Numbered from the stretch's first letter, positions 52,570 through 62,518 are shown. The stretch: DNA of 64,000 nucleotides from CAZIKF01 sp964539825 (GCA_964539825.1 CAZIKF010000006.1:71201-135200), one strand, 5' to 3'. The notes: generated from the sequence alone by a model not told the origin. Translations and numbers: made by a program.

Positions 52570-53880
52570 TTATTTATCTTCAGGCTGGGAACTCAGACTA
52601 TACCAATCGATATTTCTTGTTACGTACATTGCTATCCCAAGTACCGTAAACAGTCCTATGCTGCCAAGCAGTAGCGCTTTGTCCTCAAGCTGAAGCAATA
52701 TAAACAGGTAGATGTAGAGGATCAGCAGGATGGTACCGACCGTCAGAGACATCTTAGTGCTTTTGAGAACCGATTTAGCATAGGAGGTAATCATCAAAAC
52801 GATCGCAGATGTAGAAATCCAGTAAGCGGAGTTGAAATCGATATATTCAGAGATCGAAAGAAGCAAGGTGTAGAAGATAGTGATGGCCAGGCCAATGAGC
52901 AGATACTGAATGGGATGTACCCTTCGATGATTTAAAATCTCACAGAAAAAGAACGCGGTGAATGTGAACAGGATGAACATAAATCCGTATTTAACGGATC
53001 TCATCGACTGCTGGTACACATCCGCCTCAATAAACAGCTTTACCCCGAAGGAAGACCTGCTAATTTTGTGTTCACTCTTTCTCCAACGCTGAGGATAATT
53101 TCTATTCAGGTTGAGAACTTTCCAGCTTGCGGAAAAGCCTTTTTGAGAAATTTCACGGTGAGCAGGCAGGTAATTGCCGCTAAAACTAGGGTCCGGCCAA
53201 CTGGACTTTAGTTGCACATTGGTCTCCTTACCAACAGGAGTAAAGTGAATGTATTCACTACCATTGATGTGGGTGGCAATTTCAAACTTCAGAATGTTTG
53301 TGCTTTTCAGGGGATACCTGGCGTGAACCCCCGAGGCTAGAACGTCTTTGCAGATCAGACCTGGTTCCAGTTTTAGCTTTGCACCGTTAATCGTAAATTC
53401 CAGTTTTTCACTGATTCCCTTTGTGTCAGATACACCAAGGCTAAAAAACGCGTCTTCAAATTCTACGTCTTCTTCCTTTACCCCAAGGCCAGACAAATCG
53501 GGAAAAGAGAAGTCCCCTTCCATGTGAATTTCTGATTTATAAACAACGGTTTCATAAAGACTTCGGTATCGCTTTTCAGGAAACAATTCCCCCTTGATAG
53601 ACAGGTTATTGGGCAAAAAATGCAGATACTCTATGGAATGTTTTTGAACACCCTCTTTATCCCTGAAGTACTGTCTGTAAGGCACGGAAAGAATTGGCCC
53701 TGAAATAGTTTGGTGCTCGCCCCATTTATCGCTAATCTCGCTGATTACCTCGTTTCGACGAACTTTTCTCTCGTGAACAAGTCCCATCACCATTACTGTC
53801 GGAATCATTAAAATAAGAACCAAAAACCCAACTATCAGAGCCTTTAACCCTACCGAATCCCTTAATAAATTTAATTTCAT
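52570..53880 (-). CDS. creD: CreD-family inner-membrane protein
   Basis: ATG 53880 is chosen because GAAGGA lies upstream at a usable distance. The 436-residue protein has an N-terminal helix (LKALIVGFLVLILMIPTVMVMGLV), the CreD periplasmic region (HERKVRRNEVISEISDKWGEHQTISGPILSVPYR) and about five C-terminal helices (from YGFMFILFTFTAFFFCEIL). In E. coli CreD belongs to the CreBC regulon and affects envelope integrity and beta-lactam tolerance. No creBC is nearby. Confidence 0.85.
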   Translation of the reverse strand: MKLNLLRDSVGLKALIVGFLVLILMIPTVMVMGLVHERKVRRNEVISEISDKWGEHQTISGPILSVPYRQYFRDKEGVQKHSIEYLHFLPNNLSIKGELFPEKRYRSLYETVVYKSEIHMEGDFSFPDLSGLGVKEEDVEFEDAFFSLGVSDTKGISEKLEFTINGAKLKLEPGLICKDVLASGVHARYPLKSTNILKFEIATHINGSEYIHFTPVGKETNVQLKSSWPDPSFSGNYLPAHREISQKGFSASWKVLNLNRNYPQRWRKSEHKISRSSFGVKLFIEADVYQQSMRSVKYGFMFILFTFTAFFFCEILNHRRVHPIQYLLIGLAITIFYTLLLSISEYIDFNSAYWISTSAIVLMITSYAKSVLKSTKMSLTVGTILLILYIYLFILLQLEDKALLLGSIGLFTVLGIAMYVTRNIDWYSLSSQPEDK

Positions 53881-54109
53881 GGCACAAAAGTCCTTCATCC
53901 ACTGGTGGTTGTGAAATTCTAGTGTACATTAATTTTAGATAGTAGGTGAAAGACGTCTAAATCGTGTTCTTTCGAAGCACAGGGGCAAGTTTCCTTTCAC
54001 ACTACTTCGTTTCCCGGCTTGAATTTTCTAGCTGTTAAACTCAGGGATTCTCCTGAAAAAATAGATGGTAGAATAATACCCAAGTTCGAGCAAAATTGAT
54101 GAAATAGCA

Positions 54110-55075
54110 ATGAAGCCAGAAGTCATGCGATCTATTTTTGAAAAGGCTTGTAGCTATATTCGCTGCGATTATATTGACAGGGAATTCATCTTAGAAAAGT
54201 GGGCCTCCATCGAAGCCGCCTATAGTGCCAGAGTCACAGAATTGTCTGAGCGAAAAGATTTCGAAGCAATGATGAGTCAGATGGTCTCAGATGAGTTGGA
54301 TTTAAGTCACTGCCAGTTCATCACCCCGCAATTGAGACAAGAAATTGAAGCTCAATCGATCCCTGAGACCGCTCCTTCTATTTTCCAAACGGTCTTTAAG
54401 ACTACCCACGAGTATTCCTATCTAAAAATCTCGACTTTCCAGATACCATTATTTCAACGAGCGCCCATATATCAGAACCTGAAGTCCATCCATGATTGTC
54501 AAAGACCCTTGATTTTGGATTTTCGACTCAACTCGGGTGGTTCCATCAGTGCCACCGGAGATTTATTAGCACCCTTTATTGGCGCGGACACCATTTACTG
54601 CTATTCAAAGCTAGCAAACTGGGAGGAGTTTCCTGATCCCCAGGTAGCTTATCCACTCCAAGAGGAAGAAAATGAAGGAAGCAGGCTAGATGTAGAAATG
54701 ACACTGAAGCATCCACACCTTCAATGGAGAACACCAAAAGAAATCGAATTCAGCCTCAAACAGGAAGTTCTACTTCTTATCGATAAGAGAAATTACTCCT
54801 GTGGAGAAGTCTTCTCTCAAACAATGAAGGAGATGGGCCGTTGTAAACTGATCGGAAATGTCACATCGGGCTCTGTAGTTGGAGCAAAAGATGATTACGA
54901 CTGCGGGTATGGCTACGAACTGCTATTACCCTATCTGAACCTGGTTTCACCTGAGCAGTTTCGAATCGAGGGCCAGGGAGTCCACCCAAACACCAAGAAA
55001 ACCTTCCAAACACCAGATACCAGCCCCCTACCCCATGAGGAAATTTTAGAAATCCTCAAGCAGGATATCTCCTAG
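54110..55075 (+). CDS. S41-family (C-terminal processing/tricorn-type) peptidase
   Basis: The 321-residue protein has the S41 core: LILDFRLNSGGSISATGDLLAPFI, LLLIDKRNYSCGEVFSQTMKE with nucleophile S230, and LIGNVTSGSVVGAKDDYDCGYGYELLLPYLNLVSPEQFRIEGQGVHPN. The N-terminal 90 residues resemble the IRBP/TSP helical region. There is no PDZ domain and no signal peptide, so it may be cytoplasmic. Substrate unknown. Confidence 0.82.
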   Translation: MKPEVMRSIFEKACSYIRCDYIDREFILEKWASIEAAYSARVTELSERKDFEAMMSQMVSDELDLSHCQFITPQLRQEIEAQSIPETAPSIFQTVFKTTHEYSYLKISTFQIPLFQRAPIYQNLKSIHDCQRPLILDFRLNSGGSISATGDLLAPFIGADTIYCYSKLANWEEFPDPQVAYPLQEEENEGSRLDVEMTLKHPHLQWRTPKEIEFSLKQEVLLLIDKRNYSCGEVFSQTMKEMGRCKLIGNVTSGSVVGAKDDYDCGYGYELLLPYLNLVSPEQFRIEGQGVHPNTKKTFQTPDTSPLPHEEILEILKQDIS

Positions 55076-55327
55076 AATTCCAGTCGCATGTCCCCTGGGT
55101 TTTCCTGGTCAAGCCACAATGTCATTAAGTTAAGGCAGTCGGTTTCTGTATTGTTTCTATTGCTACGGTACCTTCCGTCATCTTCGGGCTTGACCCGGAG
55201 ATCCATGTCCCCGCTCTGGTAGCGGGATCTAACCTCATTGCAGTGGGTCCCCTGGTCAAGCCAGAGAATGACCAAGTCTTGAGATTCGTGAGTCGAAGAC
55301 GGGAGGTTTTAGAAGATCGCTTCTTCT
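55076..55327. repeat. Intergenic block of palindromic repeats
   Basis: This spacer contains ATCTTCGGG-CTTGA-CCCGGAGAT (55180-55202, 9 pairs counting one T:G) and CCCGCT-CTGGT-AGCGGG (55210-55226). It also has two copies of CTGGTCAAGCCA (starting near 55107 and 55250). The first hairpin shares its CTTGA loop with one at 62143. Such elements are usually dispersed in many copies. Confidence 0.55.
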
Positions 55328-56311
55328 TTAGAGCGTTGATAAGAACTGGTTTAATCCCAGGTATACCTGGTACATTTTCTCGTAATCCAGGGTGTTAGGG
55401 TGGTCGGTGGGCTGGTGGTAGTTGGCATTTCTGAAGTTAGCTGTATCGGTTACCATTACGGCTTGAAATCCACGCTGCCAGAACGGCGCATGATCTGAGC
55501 GTCCTATGTCGCGTATGAACTGGGGGAGTACTGCCCCTTCTGTCTTTAATGGCGATGAGGTGTGGAAGGCTTCGGTGATGGAAGAAACGAGGGTGTGTGA
55601 CTTCAGGTTACCAACCACAGCGATGAAATCACCTGAGTCCGGGTACATGAGCTCAAGGAATTTGAAGGGATAACGCTGGCTTCCTTTGGCTGAGTCAAAG
55701 TAGCCCACCGATTCCAGCGATATCATCCCTAAAACAGGGACTTTTAGCTCGGACACGAACTTCGCGTATCGCCACGCGCCCATATCGGGGGAATGGCTGT
55801 GGGGAAGTTCTTCATTTACGAAACAGACGAAGTGAATGTTCCTCTTGAGTGATGCTGATTTGAGGGATTTCATCAGGGCCAGTAAAACCGCCACACCCGA
55901 GGCGTTATCGTCAGCTCCCGGGTTGGAATACTGTGAGTCATAATGCGCGCCAATCACCAAAACTTCCCCATCACCGGTTGACGAGGGTTTGATGGCGTAG
56001 ATATTGGAAACCTCATGACCCTTGGCCTGGTAAGTCTGCAGACTCGGCTCATAACCAATTTCAGCAAACCGGGTCTGGAGATACTTGGATGCCGCAAGCA
56101 GGTTTTGGTAATGAGTGGTGCTTCGCGCCCCGATGTTCCCGGCAAGCTCAAGCACATCCTCTTTCAGCACGGAAATCACAGCGGAAGATTCAGCGGAATC
56201 AATTGAAATATCAGTGCGGGGGGTTTGCTTAAAACGTAAGGAAGAGTACCACGCAAAGAAAGCGGCAAGGGATATGCCCCCAATTAATAAAAAGAGAATG
56301 ACTTTTTTCAT
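55328..56311 (-). CDS. M28-family zinc aminopeptidase-like protein, membrane-anchored
   Basis: The 327-residue protein has an N-terminal signal-anchor (ILFLLIGGISLAAFFAWYSS). Zinc and catalytic residues of M28 are visible: GAHYDSQ with H123, GADDNASGV with D134, NEELPHS with E167/E168 and a late His in NYHQPTDHPNTLDY. Many M28 enzymes remove N-terminal amino acids. It probably works in the periplasm on peptides. Confidence 0.88.
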   Translation of the reverse strand: MKKVILFLLIGGISLAAFFAWYSSLRFKQTPRTDISIDSAESSAVISVLKEDVLELAGNIGARSTTHYQNLLAASKYLQTRFAEIGYEPSLQTYQAKGHEVSNIYAIKPSSTGDGEVLVIGAHYDSQYSNPGADDNASGVAVLLALMKSLKSASLKRNIHFVCFVNEELPHSHSPDMGAWRYAKFVSELKVPVLGMISLESVGYFDSAKGSQRYPFKFLELMYPDSGDFIAVVGNLKSHTLVSSITEAFHTSSPLKTEGAVLPQFIRDIGRSDHAPFWQRGFQAVMVTDTANFRNANYHQPTDHPNTLDYEKMYQVYLGLNQFLSTL

Positions 56312-56412
56312 CTGATCTAATGAAAACCGATTCCTATACTAATGAACTTCTTCGATCTATGCCACCCATCAAGATTTTGATGGACGTTCCCCTATTTTGG
56401 CTTCTCATGGAT

Positions 56413-57495
56413 TTAGAAAGTGATTCCTAAGAAAGGGTTGCGGGGGCCGTCCGCGGATTCTATCGCGGGACGCATGACCAGGTCCGTGGGATTCATCTCA
56501 ATCTGGGCATCATCAGAAAAATGCTTCAGAGCGTATTGCCAGACTTCTGATGGAGCTTCAAGGTACTCATAACTCTCGATCAGTCCGGCATCTTCGAGTG
56601 TGACATAAACTGAAGAGGGATACCATTCGTGGATTCTTTTCCCCAGCGCTTTGGTCAGAATCTCGAATTGAACTGTAATACACTGGTGCGCGAACAGGTT
56701 GTACTTATTGGTTTTTAAGTATCGTTTATCCAGGGCTGTAGCAAATGCATTCTCAAGATGGGACTTGAGCTGTTCCTGATTTAGATCAAGCTCAATCAAA
56801 TCGACTCCCGCCGAGACCTCTGTTTTATGAAAGATATCATTTCGAGTTCCCACCACTATCGTACCCTCATAGGTTTGGCTAAGACCTGATTTGATGGCAC
56901 TGAAAACCTGCCCTTTTTTGAGCATAGCCTCATAGGAGAAGTAAATACCTCCCACTTGACCATAATCCGTAAGAACACCCCCATCCTCGAATTCAAAAAG
57001 AACCTGGGCATGTCCCACGCGAAGATCCATCTCACCGATTTTCTCTACGAACCGGTTGACGAGTATATAGGCTTTTTTAACTTTGGAGGTATCCACAAGG
57101 GCACTGCTCCAGGTGGGTTTATGGATGCTTTCATTTACTCCCCACTCGGTCCAGAACCTCAGGTTGTCAAAGCGAATATAATTTCCTGCTTCCCCGGTTT
57201 TCTCGATATAGCGGTTTTGAGGGAGAAAATCCTCGTACTGCTGCACATAGGGATCAGAGTTCAGGTATACGGTACCGATATCTGCCCTGAGTTCAGCATA
57301 TTCTGGATCAAGTGGAAGCGTAGCTTCTCTGACATAGTCTGTGAGTGTCGCCTCTTCTAAAGATTGCTTTTTCTCAGACTCGCTTAGAGTTAGCGGCCCT
57401 CCCAGGAGCAAAGCAGAGTCAGCGCAGCCCGTTGAGAGTATTAAAAGGAACAAGCAAGTTTTAATAATCAAAGCTAAAGAATTGATAAATCTCAT
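56413..57495 (-). CDS. Lipoprotein with DUF4105-like domain
   Basis: The 360-residue protein has a lipobox (LILSTGC, Cys about 24). The core has LRVGHAQVLFEFEDGG and YNLFAHQCITVQFEILTKAL, the His and Cys motifs of DUF4105/NlpC-P60-like proteins. If these form a Cys-His pair it would be a thiol hydrolase or acyltransferase at the envelope, but this is a weak match. No operon partner. Confidence 0.6.
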   Translation of the reverse strand: MRFINSLALIIKTCLFLLILSTGCADSALLLGGPLTLSESEKKQSLEEATLTDYVREATLPLDPEYAELRADIGTVYLNSDPYVQQYEDFLPQNRYIEKTGEAGNYIRFDNLRFWTEWGVNESIHKPTWSSALVDTSKVKKAYILVNRFVEKIGEMDLRVGHAQVLFEFEDGGVLTDYGQVGGIYFSYEAMLKKGQVFSAIKSGLSQTYEGTIVVGTRNDIFHKTEVSAGVDLIELDLNQEQLKSHLENAFATALDKRYLKTNKYNLFAHQCITVQFEILTKALGKRIHEWYPSSVYVTLEDAGLIESYEYLEAPSEVWQYALKHFSDDAQIEMNPTDLVMRPAIESADGPRNPFLGITF

Positions 57496-57655
57496 GATTG
57501 AATTTCTCCGTTGGGGATCATCAGTTACTACCTAAATTATGGAATTAAGGAGGATTTCCGCCTGAGTTTTGATCCGTAAATTCTAGAAGTTCAGAAAGTT
57601 TTAACTCTCTGATATTGAGTGCTAGAGTAGAGAAAATCACCAGAGGATGATTTTC

Positions 57656-58693
57656 ATGAAAAAAATTGTGATCCCGTCGGCCGGAGGGTATGAAAAACTT
57701 TGTCTCAAAGAAGGGGCGGAACCGGTACCTCAGGATAATGAGGTACTGATCGATGTGCACTTCGCGGGGGTGAATTACGCGGATGTGCTCATTCGCCTTG
57801 GGATTTACGAATCCGCGAAGAAATATGTGGGATGGCCTATCACCCCAGGGTTTGAAGTGAGCGGGGTTATCTCTGAGGTGGGCAAGGCTGTCAAGGGATT
57901 TAAGACCGGTGAAGAGGTTATAGGCTTCACACTATTTAATGGATATTCCTCTAAATTGGCCTTGGATCCAACACAGCTCATCAAATTGCCTAAATCCTTT
58001 TCTTTAGAGCAGGGAGCGGCCTTTCCCGCAGTGTTCATGACAGCCTACCATGCCCTGTTCCAGATTTTTCATCTCCCTCCGGAGGCCCTTCTACTAGTAC
58101 ATTCGGCAGCTGGCGGTGTTGGCTCGGCCCTGTTGAGCCTGGCCAAGATCAGAGGCTTTCGAACCATCGGAGTGGTGGGACGAACGAACAAGATAGACTA
58201 TGCCAAAAGTCTTGGTGCGGAAGAGGTCTATGATAAGTCCAATCCTCACTTCGCTTTTAAGAATATCCTTGATGATTACCCCGAAGGATTTGACGCCGTA
58301 TTCGACGCAAATGGCTACACCACGCTCAAATTCTCCTATGAAGCGCTTAGGCCTACAGGAAAACTCGTTTCCTACGGCTCCCACAGCCTGCTCGAGAAAA
58401 CAGGAGGCAGGATCAACTACATAAAAGCAGCCTGGGGACTGATCAAAACCCCAAGATTTAACCCCCTGGATATGATTACGGACAACAAAAGCATAGCAGG
58501 GTTCAACCTGAGCTTTCTATTCGAGCACGAACTGCTAAGAAAAGAAGGCGTAGAAGGTTTATCTGAACTCATCCACGAAGGAACCCTACCCCCGCCCAAG
58601 GTAACAGTCTTCCCCGTAGAAAAAGCAGCCGAAGCCCACAAGTTCATCGAGTCAGGCAATAGCGTGGGCAAAATAGTTCTTAAGTTTAAGTAG
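57656..58693 (+). CDS. Medium-chain dehydrogenase/reductase, quinone-oxidoreductase type
   Basis: ATG 57656 is preferred over ATG 57647, which touches the AGAGG ribosome site. The 345-residue product has the N-terminal GroES-like fold (VHFAGVNYADVLIRLGIYE, GFEVSGVISEVGKAVKGFKTGEEVIGF) and the NADPH loop SAAGGVGSALLSLAKIRGF. The zinc ligands of alcohol dehydrogenases are absent. It resembles the VAT-1/zeta-crystallin branch. Substrate unknown. Confidence 0.88.
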   Translation: MKKIVIPSAGGYEKLCLKEGAEPVPQDNEVLIDVHFAGVNYADVLIRLGIYESAKKYVGWPITPGFEVSGVISEVGKAVKGFKTGEEVIGFTLFNGYSSKLALDPTQLIKLPKSFSLEQGAAFPAVFMTAYHALFQIFHLPPEALLLVHSAAGGVGSALLSLAKIRGFRTIGVVGRTNKIDYAKSLGAEEVYDKSNPHFAFKNILDDYPEGFDAVFDANGYTTLKFSYEALRPTGKLVSYGSHSLLEKTGGRINYIKAAWGLIKTPRFNPLDMITDNKSIAGFNLSFLFEHELLRKEGVEGLSELIHEGTLPPPKVTVFPVEKAAEAHKFIESGNSVGKIVLKFK

Positions 58694-58859
58694 CCCCCTG
58701 GCTCTAACATATCGAATATTTGAAACAGATCCGGAACTTGCTTTCCGAAATCAACCATTCTCTTAGTCTTTCTACAAGACCTCACACACAGCAGTCTGAA
58801 AACAATTTCTGGGAATCTCAATAGAGAGAATCCCAGGGTAGGAAAGGTACGTTTTTACA

Positions 58860-61307
58860 ATGTCTTCGAGCTATACAAAACAGGTTGGATTTTCCACTCT
58901 CGTATTATTTGTGCTCCTTTTCATCAGCCCGATTCCAGTCAATTCTATGGAATCCAGCTTAAGCGAGAGAGAGAACAGCGGATTTTTCCAGAGGATTCTT
59001 ACCCGATCCGGCCGTAATTTCAAAAACCACGCCAAGAATCTCACCCCGGAGCAGATGGAAGAGATTATTGCTGCTTCTAAGACCAAGACCTATTCAGGAA
59101 ACCCAGGCTTCAGAGAAGGCACCTCCTCGATTCTGCGCCCCATAAAACAAATAGCTCTCAGGGTTATTGACGGAGAAATAGGAATCCTCAAGACCTTCCT
59201 CGCCTATCAAAGCGCTGTTGTGATCAGGGGAGCAGCCACTCAAGCCCTTTCCAGAATAAGCCTGGACAAAGCCAGGCAGGTCATCGCTTTAATGAATACG
59301 AGTCAAATTCAGGCAATGCACAAAGCCCTCTCAGAGTTAGGAATCACAACGGCCCTTCTCTCTGCGGGACCAGGTTTGAGAAGTTTTATTGAAAAAGAGT
59401 CCAACTTTGCCATGGTCGCGTTGATTGGTGCCCTGATATCCATGGGAATTTACGATGGGCTGGATTTACAGACAACGAAAGATAGGGTCCTGTCGCTCGA
59501 TCCACTTTCTTTGAACAGTACTCTCAAAAACTCGATCCTTCCTGGTTTAGCTGCTGGTATGGGAAGCCGCAACCTGATCCGGTTCTTCAATGGCAGGTTT
59601 GACCTCTTCTATGAAAAGATGCTGGCTAGTAAATCCTTCGGATCTGAAGTCTTGAGAAAGTTTGAAAAACTGGTAGATGCTGGCGGGCAGAAGCTTTCCG
59701 CCGCCGGAAGGAAGGGAATCACCCAAAAATCCGGTCAATCCCTTACCAAAAAACTTGGTTTGGTCGGTGTAGGGCAGGGAACCGCCCTTACACTTCAAGG
59801 TCTGCTAAGGAGTGCTGCCATAGGAATCGCGTATGGTATGGCAGGACAGTTAGTGGTCGATTCGCTCTTCGTGGGAACGAGAGGATATAGTGATAGTACA
59901 ATTATTGGGGGAAATCGAGATCATCATAGTTTCCTACCCGAATACAATAATTTCCTCTACCAGAAAACGGGTAAGAACCTCCAGGATTGGCTTAATGAGA
60001 GGCGTTTTGCGCTTCAGGATTACTGGGACGGATTCGGTAAAACTCCTTTGACAAAGGTTGTGAGCAAGGCTAGCGGGTTCACGGGTGCCTATCTTGGTTC
60101 GGTGGCCGCGGGTGCAGTACTGGTTGGAGGAGGGCTCCCAGTTGTGGTGGGCGGGGTAATGATTTCAGCCCTGTTTGGTGGAATGGGTGAATTCATGGGC
60201 CACTGGGTAACCCGAAAATTCGATCGCGGAGAGAAAGTGCTCGAATTCCGTCGAACCATGGTTGAAGATCAACTTTTTAAAGCTTTGAAAAAGATGGAAA
60301 TCACCCGCCGTCTGGCCTGGGATGATGAAAAATTAAGAGAGCTCGCGAAGTTGCGATCCAGTGACATTGCCAAACGTGAATACTTCGGACAGAGTTTTAG
60401 CAGACTCTTTCTGGTGGAATCATTCTCACAAGTGGAGCTCTATCGTTCTGGGGATTATGTCAAGATGAGGTTAAAGGAAGAGTATGGAGAAAAATTCGAT
60501 GTCCAGGCACACATTCGTTATGAACTTGTAGATATAGATGGGAACCAGGGACAGTGGGATCTGCTCACCAACAAGGTCTATAACGTGGGAAATATCCAGG
60601 AAAATAACGGTCGAAAAGTTACGTTTCTGAGTGATGACAAGAACATATCGATCCAGGGAAATATTCTCGAATCCAGGGAAGGTACCAATTTCCGAGTGCT
60701 AAGCAACGGACTGCTGATGGCTCGAAGTGATTACGATGCTAATCAGTGGGTGATTCGGGGACAAAACATAGATACCGATGTTTTCCTGAGAGTGCGCAAG
60801 GAGCGTTTTTCCTGGGATGAAAGCCTGAAGGCCTATCGCCGCACCATAGCAAAGGAAGAGGACCCTCTCGCGGAACTCAGAAGAGTATTTGAGTCAGAAA
60901 ATCCCGAGCAGATCCGAGAGGAACTTTATCAGAGAATCAGGCAAATGATCAGTGAGAGCCGAGAAAATGCCCTGGAGACATTAGAGAAAGTGTCTAAAGG
61001 CAGTGAAGTTCAGTATCTCAAAAACCTTCAAGAGCAAGGAGTGTCCAAAGAAGTTGTAGAGAACTTTCTACGCATGGATCACCTCGATTGGAAATCCATG
61101 TTTAAGGGAAATATTCACCGGCGAACCGGTAGAATATCCAACAACCTGTTTCAAATCCTTCAGGAACAGTCCCTCGAATCCCTGAAGGTTACCCTTGAGA
61201 AGGAACTTGAAAATCCAAAAGTCCAAACCGAGTGGGATCATCTAAGAGGACTGATGGAGCCAGAGTTTCTGGCTGCCGGGGAGCCAAAGAGACCCTATAA
61301 ATCCTAG
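58860..61307 (+). CDS. Large exported protein of unknown function with Gly-rich hydrophobic segments
   Basis: The 815-residue protein has a signal peptide (FSTLVLFVLLFISPIPVNS). Three hydrophobic Gly/Ala-rich stretches follow: about 177-196 (FAMVALIGALISMGIY), 305-345 (ALTLQGLLRSAAIGIAYGMAGQLVVDS) and 400-450 (GAYLGSVAAGAVLVGGGLPVVVGGVMISALFGGM). These resemble hairpin-forming segments of pore-forming or peptidoglycan-associated toxins. The last 200 residues are charged and helical. I do not recognise the family. The small exported gene at 61476 follows on the same strand. Confidence 0.6.
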   Translation: MSSSYTKQVGFSTLVLFVLLFISPIPVNSMESSLSERENSGFFQRILTRSGRNFKNHAKNLTPEQMEEIIAASKTKTYSGNPGFREGTSSILRPIKQIALRVIDGEIGILKTFLAYQSAVVIRGAATQALSRISLDKARQVIALMNTSQIQAMHKALSELGITTALLSAGPGLRSFIEKESNFAMVALIGALISMGIYDGLDLQTTKDRVLSLDPLSLNSTLKNSILPGLAAGMGSRNLIRFFNGRFDLFYEKMLASKSFGSEVLRKFEKLVDAGGQKLSAAGRKGITQKSGQSLTKKLGLVGVGQGTALTLQGLLRSAAIGIAYGMAGQLVVDSLFVGTRGYSDSTIIGGNRDHHSFLPEYNNFLYQKTGKNLQDWLNERRFALQDYWDGFGKTPLTKVVSKASGFTGAYLGSVAAGAVLVGGGLPVVVGGVMISALFGGMGEFMGHWVTRKFDRGEKVLEFRRTMVEDQLFKALKKMEITRRLAWDDEKLRELAKLRSSDIAKREYFGQSFSRLFLVESFSQVELYRSGDYVKMRLKEEYGEKFDVQAHIRYELVDIDGNQGQWDLLTNKVYNVGNIQENNGRKVTFLSDDKNISIQGNILESREGTNFRVLSNGLLMARSDYDANQWVIRGQNIDTDVFLRVRKERFSWDESLKAYRRTIAKEEDPLAELRRVFESENPEQIREELYQRIRQMISESRENALETLEKVSKGSEVQYLKNLQEQGVSKEVVENFLRMDHLDWKSMFKGNIHRRTGRISNNLFQILQEQSLESLKVTLEKELENPKVQTEWDHLRGLMEPEFLAAGEPKRPYKS

Positions 61308-61475
61308 TCGCGGTATGAAGCGGGCGGCGTAGTTTTTACCCGCCCCTGAACACATCAGACGAACATCTCGAACATCCGGAACGAATCGGGCAGGTTCTGT
61401 CACGAGGGTTTCTCTCACCATTACGATCAAGTTATCAACAATCACAAATGTCATAAACGTTTAGAGGAGAGAGAA

Positions 61476-61976
61476 ATGAAAACACCAAAGAGTTTTATAA
61501 CTACCCTGCTAGTAGGAGCGATATTAACTTCACAGAGTTTTTCCAGTCCCGGAAGATTTGATGACATCAATGTGGACAATTCCCCGGTTGAAGTCGGTGA
61601 GGTGATTTCGGTCAATCAAAATCAGATTAAGACTGATTCTCTCAGGTCCAAGATTTCTAAACTGGTTGAGGGACAGAAACAGTTCATCGAAGTTTGGAGC
61701 TCAAAGAACATTAAAACCAACGGACAGATTCTGCGCTATACCATTGCCGCTGCAATTGTAGATTTCGAAGTAGCGGAAGTCATAGACCAGGTCAACACTG
61801 AGCTAGGAGAAGAAGCGTTCCGCGCTTATACAAGAGAAATAGAAGAGATCAATCGACTCTTAAGAGTGGTTGAAGAGCAGCAGCAGAAGATAGTAGAGAT
61901 CGGAGCAGGTCTAAAACTAAAGAGGGAAAAGAAGTTCGAAAAGCACAAATTACTCTTCCAAGTGCCGCTGAACTAA
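61476..61976 (+). CDS. Small exported helical protein of unknown function
   Basis: GAGGAGAG precedes the ATG. The 166-residue protein has a signal peptide (SFITTLLVGAILTSQSFS) and a mainly helical body ending in a coiled-coil-like EIEEINRLLRVVEEQQQKIVEIGAGLKLKREKKFEKH. It follows the 815-residue protein after 168 nt and is closed by a terminator, so the two may be a functional pair. The spacer 61308-61475 has a GC-rich hairpin (GGGCGG/CCGCCC) but nothing else clear. Confidence 0.6.
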   Translation: MKTPKSFITTLLVGAILTSQSFSSPGRFDDINVDNSPVEVGEVISVNQNQIKTDSLRSKISKLVEGQKQFIEVWSSKNIKTNGQILRYTIAAAIVDFEVAEVIDQVNTELGEEAFRAYTREIEEINRLLRVVEEQQQKIVEIGAGLKLKREKKFEKHKLLFQVPLN

Positions 61977-61996
61977 GGATTGGTAAGGGAGAGGTA

Positions 61997-62024
61997 AAGT
62001 CCCTCCGTAGGGAGGGGCTTTTCT
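61997..62024 (+). terminator. Intrinsic terminator
   Basis: CCCTCC and GGGAGG pair around GTA, extended by AAG/CTT across a small internal loop, and followed by TTTTCT. It lies 21 nt after the stop at 61976. Confidence 0.7.
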
Positions 62025-62142
62025 ATAGTGAAGGATGGAGAAACAGGCTTTCCAGTTAAATTAAAGTCTGTAGCCCTTTTCTAAGGGGTTAGTAAAGAGC
62101 AAACGCCAATGTGTCCCAGGACACACGAGTCACCCCAAGCCA

Positions 62143-62163
62143 TCCCGCGACTTGATCGCGGGA
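62143..62163. repeat. Palindromic repeat with CTTGA loop
   Basis: TCCCGCGA-CTTGA-TCGCGGGA has a perfect 8-bp stem and the same loop as the hairpin at 55180. A second hairpin, GGTTGAGAT-AA-ATCTCAACC, follows at 62187-62206. Confidence 0.6.
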
Positions 62164-62196
62164 GCCATAATCAAAGAGCCCATAGGGTTGAGATAA

Positions 62197-62406
62197 ATCT
62201 CAACCAAGGATCAGATCGAAACGTTCGGCACTCGTGGATGAGAGCCTTTTGNNNNNNNNNNNNNNNNNNNNNNNNNNNNNNNNNNNNNNNNNNNNNNNNN
62301 NNNNNNNNNNNNNNNNNNNNNNNNNNNNNNNNNNNNNNNNNNNNNNNNNNNATCTCAACCAAGGATCAGATCGAAACGTTCGGCACTCGTGGATGAGAGC
62401 CTTTTG
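62197..62406. repeat. Scaffold gap of 100 N between two identical 55-bp sequences
   Basis: Bases 62197-62251 and 62352-62406 are identical over exactly 55 positions, and 62252-62351 are 100 N. Fifty-five is a common assembler k-mer size, so the contigs probably share their terminal k-mer and the gap may be artificial or hide a tandem or dispersed repeat. Confidence 0.85.
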
Positions 62407-62518
62407 ATTTCCATAACGAACTCTTCCCATATATATGATCTCCACTGCAACAAATCACAGATATTGGGTATAATTACGGAATCGAGTTGAAACCAAGGAC
62501 TAACTCCAACGGGAAGTC

